Assembly (NCBI RefSeq): GCF_030063365.1
Contig: NZ_JASISY010000005.1
Coordinates: 186,001 to 250,000, forward strand
Direction of reading: 5' to 3'
Source: Cryobacterium sp. PH29-G1
GTDB taxonomy: Bacteria; Actinomycetota; Actinomycetes; Actinomycetales; Microbacteriaceae
DNA length: 64,000 nt
Position numbers and translations under genes: made by a program. This document shows, one piece after another, positions 32,948-43,286 of this stretch; the stretch's first letter is position 1, and the number at the start of each line of letters is the position of its first letter. A model generated the notes under the pieces. The model did not search any database, had not been told where the DNA came from, and worked only from the letters and a program-made list of their open reading frames with translations.

Positions 32948-35556
32948 TACTTATCCTTGTCTGACCCGTTCAGGGTCGGCATCGACTTCTGAACCTGCAT
33001 GAGGAATTCCACGTTCGATGTCGTCTCCTTGAGACGGCCGAGGATGAGTTCAAGTGCCTGCTGCTGTTCGAGCCCGGCGAGGGCGCGACGCAACTTCCAG
33101 GTCACCTTGACTTCATCCGGGCTCATCAGCATTTCTTCGCGGCGGGTGCCCGACGCGTTCACGTCAACCGCCGGGAAGATGCGCTTGTCGGCCAGTTGGC
33201 GAGACAGTCGCAGTTCCATATTGCCGGTGCCCTTGAACTCCTCGAAGATAACCTCGTCCATTTTGGAGCCGGTTTCCACGAGTGCGGAGGCGAGAATGGT
33301 GAGCGAACCACCGTTTTCGATGTTGCGTGCAGCACCGAAGAAGCGCTTCGGCGGATACAAAGCGGATGCGTCGACGCCGCCGGAGAGGATACGACCGGAG
33401 GCCGGGGCCACCAGGTTGTAGGCGCGGCCCAGGCGGGTGATCGAGTCGAGCAGCACGACGACGTCGTGTCCCAGCTCAACCAGGCGCTTGGCGCGCTCAA
33501 TAGCGAGCTCCGCGACCGTGGTGTGGTCCTCGGCGGGACGGTCGAAGGTGGAGGCGATAACCTCACCCTTCACCGTGCGCTGCATGTCGGTGACCTCTTC
33601 GGGACGCTCGTCGACCAGAACGACCATGAGGTGAACCTCGGGGTTGTTGGTGGCGATGGCGTTGGCGATCTGCTGCATGACGATGGTCTTGCCGGCCTTG
33701 GGCGGTGCCACGATCAGACCGCGCTGACCCTTGCCGATCGGCGCGACCAGGTCGATGATGCGCTGCGTGAGCTTGCCCGGCTCGGTTTCGAGGCGCAGGC
33801 GTTCGGTCGGGTACAGCGGGGTGAGCTTGTGGAAGTCGACGCGGGTCGCGGCCTCTTCAACGGTCTGTCCGTTGATCGAGTCGACCTTGACGATGGCGTT
33901 GTACTTCTGGCGCCCGGACTGGTCACCCTCGTGCGGTTGACGAATGGAGCCGACGACGGCGTCACCCTTACGCAGGTTGTACTTCTTAACCTGACCGAGT
34001 GAGACGTAAACGTCGCTCGCACCGGGCAGGTAGCCGGACGTGCGTACGAACGCGTAATTGTCGAGCACGTCGAGGATACCGGCGACGGGAATGAGAACGT
34101 CGTCGTCGTTAACCTCGGGTTCGAAGTCATCGCCCTGGTTCGGGCCGCGACGCTTGCGGTCGCGGTAACGGTTGCGGTTGCCGCGACCGTTCAAGTCATC
34201 GTCGAGCTGGTTGCGATCGGGACCCTGGTTGCGGTCCTGGCCCTGATTGCGATCCTGATTACGATCCTGATTGCGGTCCTGGCCCTGGCCCTGGTTACGG
34301 TCCTGGCCGCGCTCGTTCTGGCCGCGCTCGTTTTGGCCCTGGTTGTTCTGGCCCTGGTTGCGGTCGGCCTGAGCCTGAGCGCGTTCCTGGTTGCGCTCGT
34401 TGCGAGCCTGACGCTGGCTCTGCGCCCGCGTCATGCCCTCGTCGTTGCTGCCGTTCTGGTTGCGGTCGTTCTGATTGCGGTCATTCTGGCCGCGGTCGTT
34501 CTGGTTGTTCTGGTTGTTCTGTCGGTCGCTCGCTGGGGCATTCTCGCCCTGGTTGCGGTCAGCGCCCTGTGCACGATCACTCTGTGCACGATCACCCTGT
34601 GCACGATCACCGCGGCTACGGCTGCGGCTACGGCCCTGACGGGGTGCGCCGGAGTCGTTCGAATCGTCCGTTGATTCGGCCGGTGCGTCGGTGGCGGTCT
34701 CACGAGCATGGGCGACAGCAAGCTCAGCGGCGGCACCGTCAGATCCAGCGGATGAATCGGCAGACGTGTCTGCAGACGCTTCGGCGGGCGCCTCAGGAGG
34801 CGTTGCAGCGGCCGTGCGCTGCGATGAAGCGCGGCGCGACGGGCGACGGGCGGGGGGTGCATCCGCCGTGGGCGTGTCAGCGAGAGCATCGGCGGAGTCG
34901 ACGACTACCGCGGCGGCGTCATCGAGATTCACCGGCGCTACTTGCACGCCGCGCTTGCGTGTTTGACGCACAGGCTTGTCGGCGTCGGGCGCAGCATCAG
35001 GCGCGACATCGGCAGCGGTGCTGGGAGCGCCGTTGCCACGGGCATTGCGAGCGATGCGGGAGCCTGCGGCCGGCGCGTCGGGAAGAATGATGCCGAATCC
35101 GGTGCTGGCGTCGGCATTGACGTGGGATTTGGCGGGAGCGGCTGTGCTCGTGCTGGCACGACGCGGTGCACGCTTGCGCGGCGCCGTCGCGATGGATTCG
35201 GCGAGGCTCTCCGCCGGGGCGTTCTCGGCCGGGGCCCTATCGGCCGCGGCACTCTCAGCCGGGGCGCTCTCGGCCGGGGCGCTCTGAATCGGCGCCTCGA
35301 CGGGCGCGGCCTCGGGTGTAGCCACAGCGGGTGCAGCCGCAGCCTCAGCGGGTGCGGCTTCGACTACGGGTGCGGCCTCGGCGGGAGCAGCGGTGCTGGC
35401 CTGAGCCGCGGTGATTGCGTCCACGAGTTCTCCTTTTCGAAGTTTGGAAGCGCCAGAAATTTTCAGTTCAAGGGCCAGAGCCTGAAGCTCAGACACGCGA
35501 AGAGAACTCAGGCGGGGAAGATCCGAGCCAGTGGCGCGGAGGTTGACATCAGTCAC
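32947..35556 (-). CDS. rho: Transcription termination factor Rho with very large disordered insert
   Basis: 869 aa from a GTG at 35556, about twice the E. coli length (419 aa). A Rho_N SAP-like domain is near residues 15-50 ([20 protein letters not shown]). Residues ~50-475 are low complexity: first Ala/Pro/Glu-rich ([11 protein letters not shown] repeats), then Asn/Gln/Arg/Asp-rich. The RNA-binding OB domain (about 485-560, [20 protein letters not shown]) and the ATPase follow, with Walker [12 protein letters not shown] (about 620), Walker [18 protein letters not shown] and the Q/R-loop region. The C-terminal motor is fully conserved, so the protein is probably active. It is upstream of prfA and overlaps it by one base. 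Confidence 0.97.
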   Translation of the reverse strand: MTDVNLRATGSDLPRLSSLRVSELQALALELKISGASKLRKGELVDAITAAQASTAAPAEAAPVVEAAPAEAAAAPAVATPEAAPVEAPIQSAPAESAPAESAAADRAPAENAPAESLAESIATAPRKRAPRRASTSTAAPAKSHVNADASTGFGIILPDAPAAGSRIARNARGNGAPSTAADVAPDAAPDADKPVRQTRKRGVQVAPVNLDDAAAVVVDSADALADTPTADAPPARRPSRRASSQRTAAATPPEAPAEASADTSADSSAGSDGAAAELAVAHARETATDAPAESTDDSNDSGAPRQGRSRSRSRGDRAQGDRAQSDRAQGADRNQGENAPASDRQNNQNNQNDRGQNDRNQNDRNQNGSNDEGMTRAQSQRQARNERNQERAQAQADRNQGQNNQGQNERGQNERGQDRNQGQGQDRNQDRNQDRNQGQDRNQGPDRNQLDDDLNGRGNRNRYRDRKRRGPNQGDDFEPEVNDDDVLIPVAGILDVLDNYAFVRTSGYLPGASDVYVSLGQVKKYNLRKGDAVVGSIRQPHEGDQSGRQKYNAIVKVDSINGQTVEEAATRVDFHKLTPLYPTERLRLETEPGKLTQRIIDLVAPIGKGQRGLIVAPPKAGKTIVMQQIANAIATNNPEVHLMVVLVDERPEEVTDMQRTVKGEVIASTFDRPAEDHTTVAELAIERAKRLVELGHDVVVLLDSITRLGRAYNLVAPASGRILSGGVDASALYPPKRFFGAARNIENGGSLTILASALVETGSKMDEVIFEEFKGTGNMELRLSRQLADKRIFPAVDVNASGTRREEMLMSPDEVKVTWKLRRALAGLEQQQALELILGRLKETTSNVEFLMQVQKSMPTLNGSDKDK
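34207..34530 (-). repeat. Asn/Gln/Arg-rich repeat tract in rho
   Basis: Diverged short units (9-18 bp, all in frame) encode DRNQ, NQGQ and NERGQ blocks over about 108 codons. The DNA is dominated by CTGGTTGCGGTCCTG-like words on the plus strand. The unit is irregular, consistent with slippage-driven growth and later point changes. Confidence 0.88.
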
Positions 35557-35786
35557 GAAGGGGGGTCCTTTCCCCTGCCGAACGAAAATTCAGGTCAGGA
35601 GAGATGTATGCAGCGAAGAATGCGCTGCGGGTGATCCAATCCGACAAATGGAGGGGATTGGTGTAAACACACACAGCTACGCACAAAATCGCAATAGCAG
35701 TGAGGTACAGGAAATGCACCGGAGAAGATGTCGCCATCGGCGGTTTCTATCGGGTGCACAACTACCATAGCACCCCCGCGATGGCC

Positions 35787-35815
35787 GAGCCGACGCGCAG
35801 GCGGCGCGTCGGCTC
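35787..35815 (-). terminator. GC-rich hairpin after thrB
   Basis: Perfect 12-bp stem (GAGCCGACGCGC, 35787-35798, pairing with 35804-35815) with a 5-base loop, 15 bases downstream of the thrB stop in transcription order. No T-run follows. This form of terminator is common in actinobacteria. The rest of the rho-thrB gap (35557-35786) shows no gene. Confidence 0.65.
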
Positions 35816-35829
35816 AATCGGAACACTGG

Positions 35830-36777
35830 CTACGCGGCGTTCTCCTGAGTGAGTGGTTGCACAGTGGCGCCCTGCACGTCAACGGCGAGCATGAGAGCGC
35901 GCCAGGGGGTATCTGATTCGCGGGCCACGAGTTCGGCAGCGAGCAAACGCTGGCCCGGGTCGCTCGCCAGCACCAGAATGGATGGTCCGGCACCGGACAC
36001 GACGGCGGCGAAACCGGCGGCGCGCAGCAGGGTGATGAGCTTGTTCGTCTCCGGCATAGCGGCGGCGCGGTAGCTCTGGTGCAGCTTGTCCTCGGTCGCG
36101 GCCAGAAGCAGCTCCGGGCTCTGGATGAGTGCGGCGATCAGCAGTGCGGAACGCGACAGGTTGAAGACGGCGTCCGCGTGCGGCACTGACTCGGGCTGTA
36201 AACTGCGCGCGAGCGCGGTGGACATTTCCTGCTCGGGCACGAAGACAAGCGGCTTCACGCCGCGGTGCACCATGAGCTTCTTGTGGCGCGGTCCCTCGGG
36301 TGTGGTCCAGGCGATGGTCAGACCGCCAAACAGGGCGGGGGCCACGTTGTCGGGATGGCCTTCCATCTCGGTGGCCAGCACGAGCAGCATGTCGGCGTCG
36401 ATGTCAACGACGCCTTCCAGCAGCCCCTTGGCCGCCATAATGCCCGATACGATGGCCGCGCCCGACGAGCCGAGGCCGCGGCCGTGCGGAATGACGTTGT
36501 GCGCGACGATGTTGAGCCCGGGCATCGGCTGACCGACGGCTGCGAAGGTGTGGCTGATAGCCCGCACGACCAGATTGCTCTCGTCGGTGGGTACCACTCC
36601 GGCTCCGACGCCGTGCACCTCGACGAAGACGCCGGGCTCGCTGCGCACAGCGACCTCGAGCTTGTCGTACTTGGCCAGGGCCAGACCGAGGGTGTCAAAG
36701 CCGGGGCCGAGGTTGGCCGTCGTGGCCGGCACCTGCACCGACACAGCACGGCCGATCAGTGAAACGGGGCTGGTCAT
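35830..36777 (-). CDS. thrB: Homoserine kinase
   Basis: 315 aa, GHMP kinase family. ATTANLGPGFDTLGLAL is the substrate end, PHGRGLGSSGAAIVSG is the ATP-binding glycine-rich motif, and FAAVVSGAGPSILVLASD is the third GHMP motif. It phosphorylates homoserine for threonine synthesis. The ATG overlaps the thrC stop by four bases. It is the last gene of the lysA-hom-thrC-thrB unit. Confidence 0.97.
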   Translation of the reverse strand: MTSPVSLIGRAVSVQVPATTANLGPGFDTLGLALAKYDKLEVAVRSEPGVFVEVHGVGAGVVPTDESNLVVRAISHTFAAVGQPMPGLNIVAHNVIPHGRGLGSSGAAIVSGIMAAKGLLEGVVDIDADMLLVLATEMEGHPDNVAPALFGGLTIAWTTPEGPRHKKLMVHRGVKPLVFVPEQEMSTALARSLQPESVPHADAVFNLSRSALLIAALIQSPELLLAATEDKLHQSYRAAAMPETNKLITLLRAAGFAAVVSGAGPSILVLASDPGQRLLAAELVARESDTPWRALMLAVDVQGATVQPLTQENAA

Positions 36778-37901
36778 GCCTTGGCCAGGCCGAGCACGCT
36801 CGCGATTTCAGCGGTGTCGATCGGAACAATGGTGGGCGCAACATCGGAACCGTCCGCGGTGCGCAGCGCCCACTGCGGGTCTTTCAAACCGTGGCCGGTA
36901 ACGGTGATGACCACGGTGGAGCCCTTCGGAATGAACCCGGCTTCGGCACGCTCCAGCAGGCCTGCCACGCCGATAGCGGATGCCGGCTCCACGAAGATTC
37001 CGACCTCGGCCGAAAGAATGCGGTGCGCTTCAAGAATCTTCGCGTCGGTGATGGCGCCGAAGTATCCGTCGCTCTGTTCCCGCGCGTTCAACGCGAGGTC
37101 CCACGATGCCGGGTTGCCGATGCGGATGGCACTGGCGATGGTGTCGGGCTGATCGACGCGGTGACCGAGCACGATCGGGGCGCTGCCGGCGGCTTGGAAA
37201 CCGAACATACGCGGAAGCTTCGTGGTGGCGCCGCGGGCTACCTCTTCGCTGTAGCCGCGAAAGTAGGCGGTGTAGTTGCCGGCATTGCCGACCGGAACGA
37301 ACTGGAAGTCGGGCGCGTCGCCGAGCACCTCGACGACCTCGAACGCGGCGGTCTTCTGGCCCTCGATGCGGTCGGGGTTGACCGAGTTGACCAGGTGCAC
37401 CGGGTAGTTGGTGGCGAGGTCACGAGCAATGTCGAGGCAGTCGTCGAAGTTGCCCTGCACCTGCAGCAGCTGCGCATTGTGTGCAACAGCTTGGCTGAGC
37501 TTGCCCATGGCAATTTTGCCTTCGGGTACCAGCACGGCGGCGGTGATGCCGGCGTGCGCGGCATACGCGGCAGCGGAAGCGCTGGTGTTTCCGGTGGATG
37601 CACAGATGACGGCTTTCGCTCCGTCTTCCATGGCCTTGGACATGGCCATGGTCATGCCGCGGTCCTTGAACGAACCGGTCGGGTTCATGCCCTCGAACTT
37701 GATCCACACCTTTGCGCCGGTGCGCGCCGACAGTGCGGAGGCCGGAATGAGCGGTGTTCCGCCCTCGCCCAGAGTGATGATCGGGGTCGCGGCTGAGATA
37801 TTCAACCGGTCAGAGTATTCATTCAGCACGCCGCGCCACTGTCGGCTGACAATCGCGCCGGGCTTGGTCAGGTTGGCACTGGTCTCACTTGGGCTAAACA
37901 T
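36774..37901 (-). CDS. thrC: Threonine synthase
   Basis: 375 aa, short actinobacterial type. The PLP lysine is in FEGMNPTGSFKDRGMTMAM, the phosphate site in GNAGNYTAYFRGY, and ASTGNTSASAAAYAAHAG is conserved. It converts O-phosphohomoserine to threonine. The start codon overlaps the hom stop by one base (TGATG), so translation is coupled. Confidence 0.97.
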   Translation of the reverse strand: MFSPSETSANLTKPGAIVSRQWRGVLNEYSDRLNISAATPIITLGEGGTPLIPASALSARTGAKVWIKFEGMNPTGSFKDRGMTMAMSKAMEDGAKAVICASTGNTSASAAAYAAHAGITAAVLVPEGKIAMGKLSQAVAHNAQLLQVQGNFDDCLDIARDLATNYPVHLVNSVNPDRIEGQKTAAFEVVEVLGDAPDFQFVPVGNAGNYTAYFRGYSEEVARGATTKLPRMFGFQAAGSAPIVLGHRVDQPDTIASAIRIGNPASWDLALNAREQSDGYFGAITDAKILEAHRILSAEVGIFVEPASAIGVAGLLERAEAGFIPKGSTVVITVTGHGLKDPQWALRTADGSDVAPTIVPIDTAEIASVLGLAKA

Positions 37902-39238
37902 CAGACTCCTTCAACTCTCAAAACGGATGCGACTTCGCTGACGACACTGTTGGTGGCCAGGTCCTGCACGGTGGCGGCGAGGGCGGCCTCCGTTGCGTCA
38001 TGGGTCCCGATTACTAGGGTAGCCGTGGCCGAGCGAGCTGCACGACTCTTCGTTGCCGTCACGGCCGGGGTCATGGACTGTTCGACGAGGGCCAGCGACA
38101 CCTTGCGCTTACTGAAAACGCTCGCGATCGTGGCGAGTACACCGGGTTCATCGGTGACCTCAAGGGTTACGGCATAGCGGGTGGTGACCCGTCCGATATC
38201 GAAAACCGGAAGTTCGGCGTAGCTCGAGGCTGCCACTCCCGGTCCGCCGGCGACGTGCCGCCTGGCGATTGAGACGACATCGCCGAGTACGGCTGAGGCG
38301 GTCTCCACTCCCCCGGCCCCGGCGCCGTAGAACATGAGGCTGCCCGCAGACTCAGCTTCAACGAAAACGGCATTGTTGGCGCCGTGCACGGCGGCAAGCG
38401 GATGACTGCGCGGCACCATGGCCGGATAGACCCGCGCCGAGACGCCTTCGATGCCGTTCTCGTCGGTCACCCGCTCACAAATAGCGAGCAGCTTGACGAC
38501 GTATCCGGCTTTGCGGGCCGATTCAATCTGGGCCGGCGTCACCGAGGTGATGCCCTCGCGATACACGGATTCAAGCGGCACCGAGGTGTGGAACGCCAGG
38601 CTCGCCAGAATGGCGGCCTTCTGCGCGGCGTCATACCCGCCGATGTCGGCGGTCGGGTCAGCCTCGGCGTAGCCGAGCGCTGTGGCCTCGGCCAGTGCAT
38701 CCGCCAGGCTGGAGCCCTCGGTGTCCATGCGGTCAAGAATGTAGTTCGTGGTGCCGTTGACGATGCCGAGAATGCGCTTGACTCGGTCACCGGCCAGGCT
38801 CTCGCGCAACGGGCGCACGATGGGAATGGCACCGGCGACGGCGGCCTCATAGTTAATCTGGGCGCCGACCTGGTTGGCGGCCGCGAACAGCTCTGTGCCG
38901 TGCAGTGCCAGCAGCGCCTTATTGGCGGTGACAACATCCGCTCCGGAACTGATCGCCAGCAGAATGTGGCTGCGAGCCGGTTCGATACCGCCCATGAGTT
39001 CGATGACGATGTCGGCACCAAGGATGAGTTCTTCGGCATTGGTCGTGAACAGCGCGCGCGGCAGGTCGACGGTGCGCTCTGCGTTCACATCGCGAACCGC
39101 GATTCCGACCAATTCGAGCGTCGCGCCGACTCGGTTCGCGAGCTCGGGACCCTGTTCGAGCAGCAGGCGGGCCACCTGGGCGCCGACGGATCCACCGCCG
39201 AGGAGAGCGACGCGCAGATTGCGGTATTCGGTCTTCAA
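37901..39238 (-). CDS. hom: Homoserine dehydrogenase
   Basis: 445 aa. N-terminal Rossmann motif VALLGGGSVGAQVARLLLE, catalytic-domain motifs GIVNGTTNYILDRM and DPTADIGGYDAAQKAAILASLAF with the active-site Asp/Lys, and a C-terminal ACT domain (about residues 350-440, VTLEVTDEPGVLATIASVFS) for feedback control by threonine. It reduces aspartate semialdehyde to homoserine. The start overlaps the lysA stop by four bases. Confidence 0.97.
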   Translation of the reverse strand: MKTEYRNLRVALLGGGSVGAQVARLLLEQGPELANRVGATLELVGIAVRDVNAERTVDLPRALFTTNAEELILGADIVIELMGGIEPARSHILLAISSGADVVTANKALLALHGTELFAAANQVGAQINYEAAVAGAIPIVRPLRESLAGDRVKRILGIVNGTTNYILDRMDTEGSSLADALAEATALGYAEADPTADIGGYDAAQKAAILASLAFHTSVPLESVYREGITSVTPAQIESARKAGYVVKLLAICERVTDENGIEGVSARVYPAMVPRSHPLAAVHGANNAVFVEAESAGSLMFYGAGAGGVETASAVLGDVVSIARRHVAGGPGVAASSYAELPVFDIGRVTTRYAVTLEVTDEPGVLATIASVFSKRKVSLALVEQSMTPAVTATKSRAARSATATLVIGTHDATEAALAATVQDLATNSVVSEVASVLRVEGV

Positions 39239-40668
39239 GATATTCCTCCGTTGGTGGGGGCAGATAACGCCGCCCCGGTATCCCGCGCAAGCAGGTCGGC
39301 AATCGTTTCGCCGCGCACGAGCACGCGCGCGGCACCGTTCAGTACAGCGACGACGGGCGCTCGGCCCTGATAGTTGTAGTTGTTGGACAGTGCCCAGCAG
39401 TAGGCGCCGGTGGCCGGCACGGCGAGCAGATCGCCGGGAGTCACATCGCCGGGCAGATAGTCGGCGTCGACGACAATATCGCCGCTCTCACAGTGTTTGC
39501 CGGCGATGCGCACCAGCTCCGGGGCGATGTCCGACGTGCGATCGGCCAGGCGCACCGCATAGTCGGCGCCGTACAGGGCCGGACGAACGTTGTCGCTCAT
39601 ACCGCCGTCGACACTGACATAGAGCCGAGTGGTGCCCGACACGTCGACGGCCTTGGTGGTGCCGACGCGGTACAGGCTCACGCCCGCTGGGCCGATTATG
39701 ACGCGGCCGGGTTCGAAGGCCAGCACCGGCACCGGAATGTTCAGTCGCGTGCACTCGGTGGCGACGATGTCGGCCAAAGCCACGGCGAGTTCACGAATCG
39801 GGGTGGGCTCGTCGGCGCTCGTGTAGGCGATACCGAATCCGCCGCCGAGGTTCAGCTCGGGCACCGGGCCATCGGCGAGCAGGGCGGCATGCACGTCCAG
39901 CAGTCGGGCGGCGGACTCGGCAAACCCGTCGGCCCCGAAAATTTGCGAGCCGATGTGGCAGTGCAGGCCGACGAAGTTGAGCGCGGCCTGCGCCCGAATC
40001 AGACCGACCAACCGTGGGGCGTCGGTGAGCACAATGCCGAATTTTTGATCTTCGTGCGAGGTGGCCAGAAATTCGTGGGTGTGGGCGTGCACGCCGCTAT
40101 TCACGCGCAGCCGTACGTTTTGCACCCGGCCGTTGCGGGCAGCGGCTTCGGCGACGCGGCCGATCTCAATTTCGCTGTCGATGACGATCGTGCCGATCCC
40201 GACCCTGGTGGCCTGGTCGAGTTCGGCCAGCGACTTGTTGTTGCCGTGAAATCCCAGGCGGGACGGCTCGGCGCCACCCGCCAGCGCCACCGCCAGTTCC
40301 CCGCCGCTGCAGACATCGATATTGAGGCCGGCGGCGATCATCCAACGCACGACCTCGGTCGAGAGAAAAGCCTTGCCGGCGTAGTAGACCTTGGCGTTGG
40401 TGCCAATGCGGGCAAACTCGGCCTGGAACACGGCGAGCAGCTCGGCCGCGCGAGCGCGGGCATCCGCTTCGTCGATGATGTAGAGGGGGGTGCCGAATTC
40501 GGCAGCGAGGTCGCTGGCTCTGACCCCGCCCAGCACGAGCTCGCCGGCGCTGGTGCGGCTCGCCGAGGAGGGCCACAGCCCGGCAGCGAGCTCGTTGGCG
40601 TCGGCGGGCGGGCGCAACCAATCGGGCGCCAGCGGGTTAGGCGTTTGTGCATGGGAATCAAATGTCAC
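39235..40668 (-). CDS. lysA: Diaminopimelate decarboxylase
   Basis: 477 aa from a GTG at 40668 with GAGG eight bases upstream. PLP lysine in KVYYAGKAFLSTEV, the HIGSQIF block, GGGFGIAYT, and the C-terminal catalytic Cys in GKHCESGDI mark a type-III fold decarboxylase. It makes lysine from meso-diaminopimelate, which is also a cell-wall building block. lysA heads an overlapping hom-thrC-thrB set, coupling lysine and threonine synthesis. Confidence 0.97.
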   Translation of the reverse strand: MTFDSHAQTPNPLAPDWLRPPADANELAAGLWPSSASRTSAGELVLGGVRASDLAAEFGTPLYIIDEADARARAAELLAVFQAEFARIGTNAKVYYAGKAFLSTEVVRWMIAAGLNIDVCSGGELAVALAGGAEPSRLGFHGNNKSLAELDQATRVGIGTIVIDSEIEIGRVAEAAARNGRVQNVRLRVNSGVHAHTHEFLATSHEDQKFGIVLTDAPRLVGLIRAQAALNFVGLHCHIGSQIFGADGFAESAARLLDVHAALLADGPVPELNLGGGFGIAYTSADEPTPIRELAVALADIVATECTRLNIPVPVLAFEPGRVIIGPAGVSLYRVGTTKAVDVSGTTRLYVSVDGGMSDNVRPALYGADYAVRLADRTSDIAPELVRIAGKHCESGDIVVDADYLPGDVTPGDLLAVPATGAYCWALSNNYNYQGRAPVVAVLNGAARVLVRGETIADLLARDTGAALSAPTNGGIS

Positions 40669-40775
40669 GGAAGTACCTCACGAGAGTCGAAGGGGAATCT
40701 CAGCGAGCGAACCCGGATTGGTCCCTGAAGCCGGAAAATGGGCAAACCCGGGTGCGCGGGCGTGCCTGACCGTAT

Positions 40776-40781
40776 TCTACC
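40776..40781 (-). promoter_or_regulatory. Candidate -10 box upstream of lysA
   Basis: TAGAAT on the minus strand lies about 108 bases before the lysA GTG, in the 136-bp gap after the DUF2993 gene. No convincing -35 hexamer was seen at 17 bp. It would allow separate expression of lysA-hom-thrC-thrB from argS. No riboswitch structure was recognised in the leader. Confidence 0.3.
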
Positions 40782-40804
40782 CGCCGCAGATAGTGACGTT
40801 CGAA

Positions 40805-41566
40805 TTAGCCGGCGCAGCTGCCGAGGGTGGTGAGCGACTGCGCGGTGAGCCGAAGACTGCTCGACTCCAGCTTAACGCGTGCCCGCTCGGGCGAAATGTC
40901 AACGCCGTTCAGCTCGACACCCTCGGGCAAGTAGCTCGCAACGCAGACGCCGATCGGCGCCTTCTGCAGAATCAGGTTGACCAACGGGGTGGCGTCGATA
41001 TCTCCGACGCCGCTCGTGACGGTGACTTCGGTGGGCGCGAAACTCAGGGTGTCGCCGGCGGCGCTTGCCGTGGCCGTGGCGCTATAGCCAACGGTGAATT
41101 CGAACAACTTCACCGAAGCGGTGTACGCCACGTCACCGTCGCCGAGGGTCAGCACGGCGTCTGCCGGGGCCGTACCAGAGGCCTGCACCAGCTGGTTGAG
41201 GGCGTCCTGGTCGAAGTCGACCGTGGCGCTGAGCGATCCGATGGCCTTGGCGGTATTCGTCGACACATCGTGGGCCACCACGTGAACGGATGCCGGGACG
41301 CCGTCGACCGTCAGGTTCGGCGCGCTCAGTTCAATCTCGTCGAAGCTGCCGACAATGAACTGTGCGATCACCGAGGTGCCGCCGATCGCGACGGTAATGT
41401 CACCGGTCACGGATGCGGGCATCCGGTCGCTGATTTCGGTTTCGGCTCGATCCTCTGCAATGGCACGCACCGCGCTGTCGATGAGAAAGTAGGCGACGAC
41501 GAGCAGCACGGCAAGCGAGCCGACGATGATCAGCGGAACAAGACCGCGGCGTTTCGTTTTGGCCAT
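40805..41566 (-). CDS. DUF2993 (LmeA-like) membrane-anchored protein
   Basis: 253 aa from the ATG at 41566. One N-terminal transmembrane helix (about residues 8-30, GLVPLIIVGSLAVLLVVAYF) holds an extracytoplasmic beta-rich domain with a repeated amphipathic pattern. The DUF2993 family includes mycobacterial LmeA, a lipid-binding periplasmic protein needed for lipomannan growth; a lipid-handling role is therefore possible but not shown here. It starts two bases after the argS stop. Confidence 0.82.
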   Translation of the reverse strand: MAKTKRRGLVPLIIVGSLAVLLVVAYFLIDSAVRAIAEDRAETEISDRMPASVTGDITVAIGGTSVIAQFIVGSFDEIELSAPNLTVDGVPASVHVVAHDVSTNTAKAIGSLSATVDFDQDALNQLVQASGTAPADAVLTLGDGDVAYTASVKLFEFTVGYSATATASAAGDTLSFAPTEVTVTSGVGDIDATPLVNLILQKAPIGVCVASYLPEGVELNGVDISPERARVKLESSSLRLTAQSLTTLGSCAG

Positions 41567-41568
41567 GA

Positions 41569-43245
41569 CTACATGCGCTCCGGGGCGGTGACGCCGAGCA
41601 GGCCCAGGCCGTTGCGGATCACCTGGCCGGTGGCATCGTTCAGCCACAAACGCGTGCGATGCAGGTCGGTGACGGGCTCCTCACCAAGCGGAATGACCCG
41701 GCAGTTGTCGTACCAGCGGTGGTAGTAGCCGGCGACCTCTTCGATGTAGCGCGCGACCCGGTGCGGCTCGCGCAGTTCGGCAGCCTGAGCGACGACGCGC
41801 GGAAATTCCTGCAGCACGCCGAGCAAAGCGGATTCGCTGTCGTGGGTCAGCAGTTCCGGGGCGAAGGCGCTGCGTTCGATACCGCTCGCGGCGGCATTGC
41901 GGGCGACCGAGCAGGTGCGGGCGTGGGCGTACTGCACGTAGAACACCGGGTTGTCGTTGGTGCGCTTGCCGAGCAGATCCAGGTCGATGTCGAGCTGGGA
42001 GTCACTGTTGGAGCGCACCAGCGCGTAGCGGCCGGCGTCGACACCGACCGCGTCGACGAGGTCGTCCAGGGTGACGATGGTGCCGGCACGCTTGGACATG
42101 CGCACCGGTTCGCCGTCTTTGAGCAGATTGACCATCTGGCCGATCAGAATCTGTAGGTTCACTCCGGGCTCATCGCCGAAGGCTGAGACCATGGCCATCA
42201 TGCGGCCGACATAGCCGTGGTGGTCGGCGCCGAGCATGATCAGGCACTGGTCAAAACCGCGCTCGCGCTTGTCGAGGTAATAGCCCAGGTCACCGGAGAT
42301 ATAAGCCGGTTCACCATTTGAACGGATGATCACCCGGTCACGGTCATCACCGAAAGTGGTGGTGCGCAGCCAGATGGCGCCATCCGCTTCGAAGATGTGG
42401 CCCTGTTGGCGCAAGCGCTCGATGGCGCGGTCGACGGCGCCAGATTCGTGCAGCGAATCTTCGTGAAAATACACGTCGAAGTCAACGCCGAAGCCGTGTA
42501 GCTTTTCTTTGATCTCGGTGAACATGAGGTCGACGCCGATCGAGCGGAACACCTCTTGCTGTTCGTCGCGGGGCAAGGCGGCGACGTCGCCGTCATACTT
42601 CGCGAGTACGTTCGCGGCGATGTCGCCGATGTACGCTCCGCCGTAGCCGTCTTCGGGCGTGGGTTCGCCGAGGTAGCTCGCGAGCACGCTGCGGGCAAAG
42701 CGGTCGATCTGCGAACCGTGGTCGTTGAAATAGTATTCGCGGGTCACGTCGGCGCCCTCGGCCTGCAGCACCCGGGCGAGGCTGTCGCCGACCGCGGCCC
42801 AGCGCACGCCGCCCATGTGGATCGGGCCGGTGGGGTTGGCCGAAACGAATTCGAGGTTGATTTTGAGGCCGTCGTAGAGGTGCCCGGTGCCGTAGTCCCC
42901 GCCCTGATCGACGATGGTCTTGGCGAGTGCACCCGCCGCCGCCGCCTCCAGCCGAATGTTGATGAAGCCGGGACCGGCGATTTCAACGGATGCGACATCC
43001 GCTAGCTGTTCGAGACCCGCAGCCAATTCGGCCGCTATTTCACGCGGGTTGGCACCGAGGGGTTTGGCAATTTTCAGTGCGATGCTCGAGGCCCAGTCGC
43101 CGTGGTCGCGGTTGCGCGGGCGCTCGACGGCAACGTCAGCGAGGGTGAGTCCGAGGTCTACCCCTGCCGTGTCAGACTCGCGTCGGCGTTCGCTGACGTC
43201 AACGATGAGATCAAAGAGGGACTGGGAGAGTTCGGCAGGAGTCAC
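41569..43245 (-). CDS. argS: Arginyl-tRNA synthetase
   Basis: 558 aa from a GTG at 43245, six bases after a TACGAT -10 box, so probably leaderless. Class-I signature: the HIGH-like motif is in [17 protein letters not shown] and the KMSKS-like motif is [15 protein letters not shown]. The N-terminal Add-1 domain and C-terminal DALR anticodon-binding domain are both present. It charges tRNA-Arg; by coincidence a tRNA-Arg gene lies 0.8 kb away. It is the likely first gene of the argS-DUF2993-(lysA) run. Confidence 0.97.
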   Translation of the reverse strand: MTPAELSQSLFDLIVDVSERRRESDTAGVDLGLTLADVAVERPRNRDHGDWASSIALKIAKPLGANPREIAAELAAGLEQLADVASVEIAGPGFINIRLEAAAAGALAKTIVDQGGDYGTGHLYDGLKINLEFVSANPTGPIHMGGVRWAAVGDSLARVLQAEGADVTREYYFNDHGSQIDRFARSVLASYLGEPTPEDGYGGAYIGDIAANVLAKYDGDVAALPRDEQQEVFRSIGVDLMFTEIKEKLHGFGVDFDVYFHEDSLHESGAVDRAIERLRQQGHIFEADGAIWLRTTTFGDDRDRVIIRSNGEPAYISGDLGYYLDKRERGFDQCLIMLGADHHGYVGRMMAMVSAFGDEPGVNLQILIGQMVNLLKDGEPVRMSKRAGTIVTLDDLVDAVGVDAGRYALVRSNSDSQLDIDLDLLGKRTNDNPVFYVQYAHARTCSVARNAAASGIERSAFAPELLTHDSESALLGVLQEFPRVVAQAAELREPHRVARYIEEVAGYYHRWYDNCRVIPLGEEPVTDLHRTRLWLNDATGQVIRNGLGLLGVTAPERM

Positions 43246-43251
43246 TGCATA

Positions 43252-43257
43252 ATCGTA
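43252..43257 (-). promoter_or_regulatory. -10 box of argS (leaderless)
   Basis: TACGAT (minus strand) ends six bases before the GTG start of argS at 43245. It fits TANNNT and the fixed spacing seen at other genes in the window. Confidence 0.5.
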
Positions 43258-43274
43258 CCGGCCCCTCCTGTTGG

Positions 43275-43280
43275 TAAGGT
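43275..43280 (+). promoter_or_regulatory. -10 box of the 43287 lipoprotein gene (leaderless)
   Basis: TAAGGT ends six bases before the GTG at 43287. Together with the argS box it forms a compact divergent promoter region of 41 bp. Confidence 0.5.
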
Positions 43281-43286
43281 CAACGC

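Noticed and set aside
40669-40804. Lysine or T-box riboswitch before lysA
   Set aside because: No recognisable conserved core; the leader only shows one possible -10 box.
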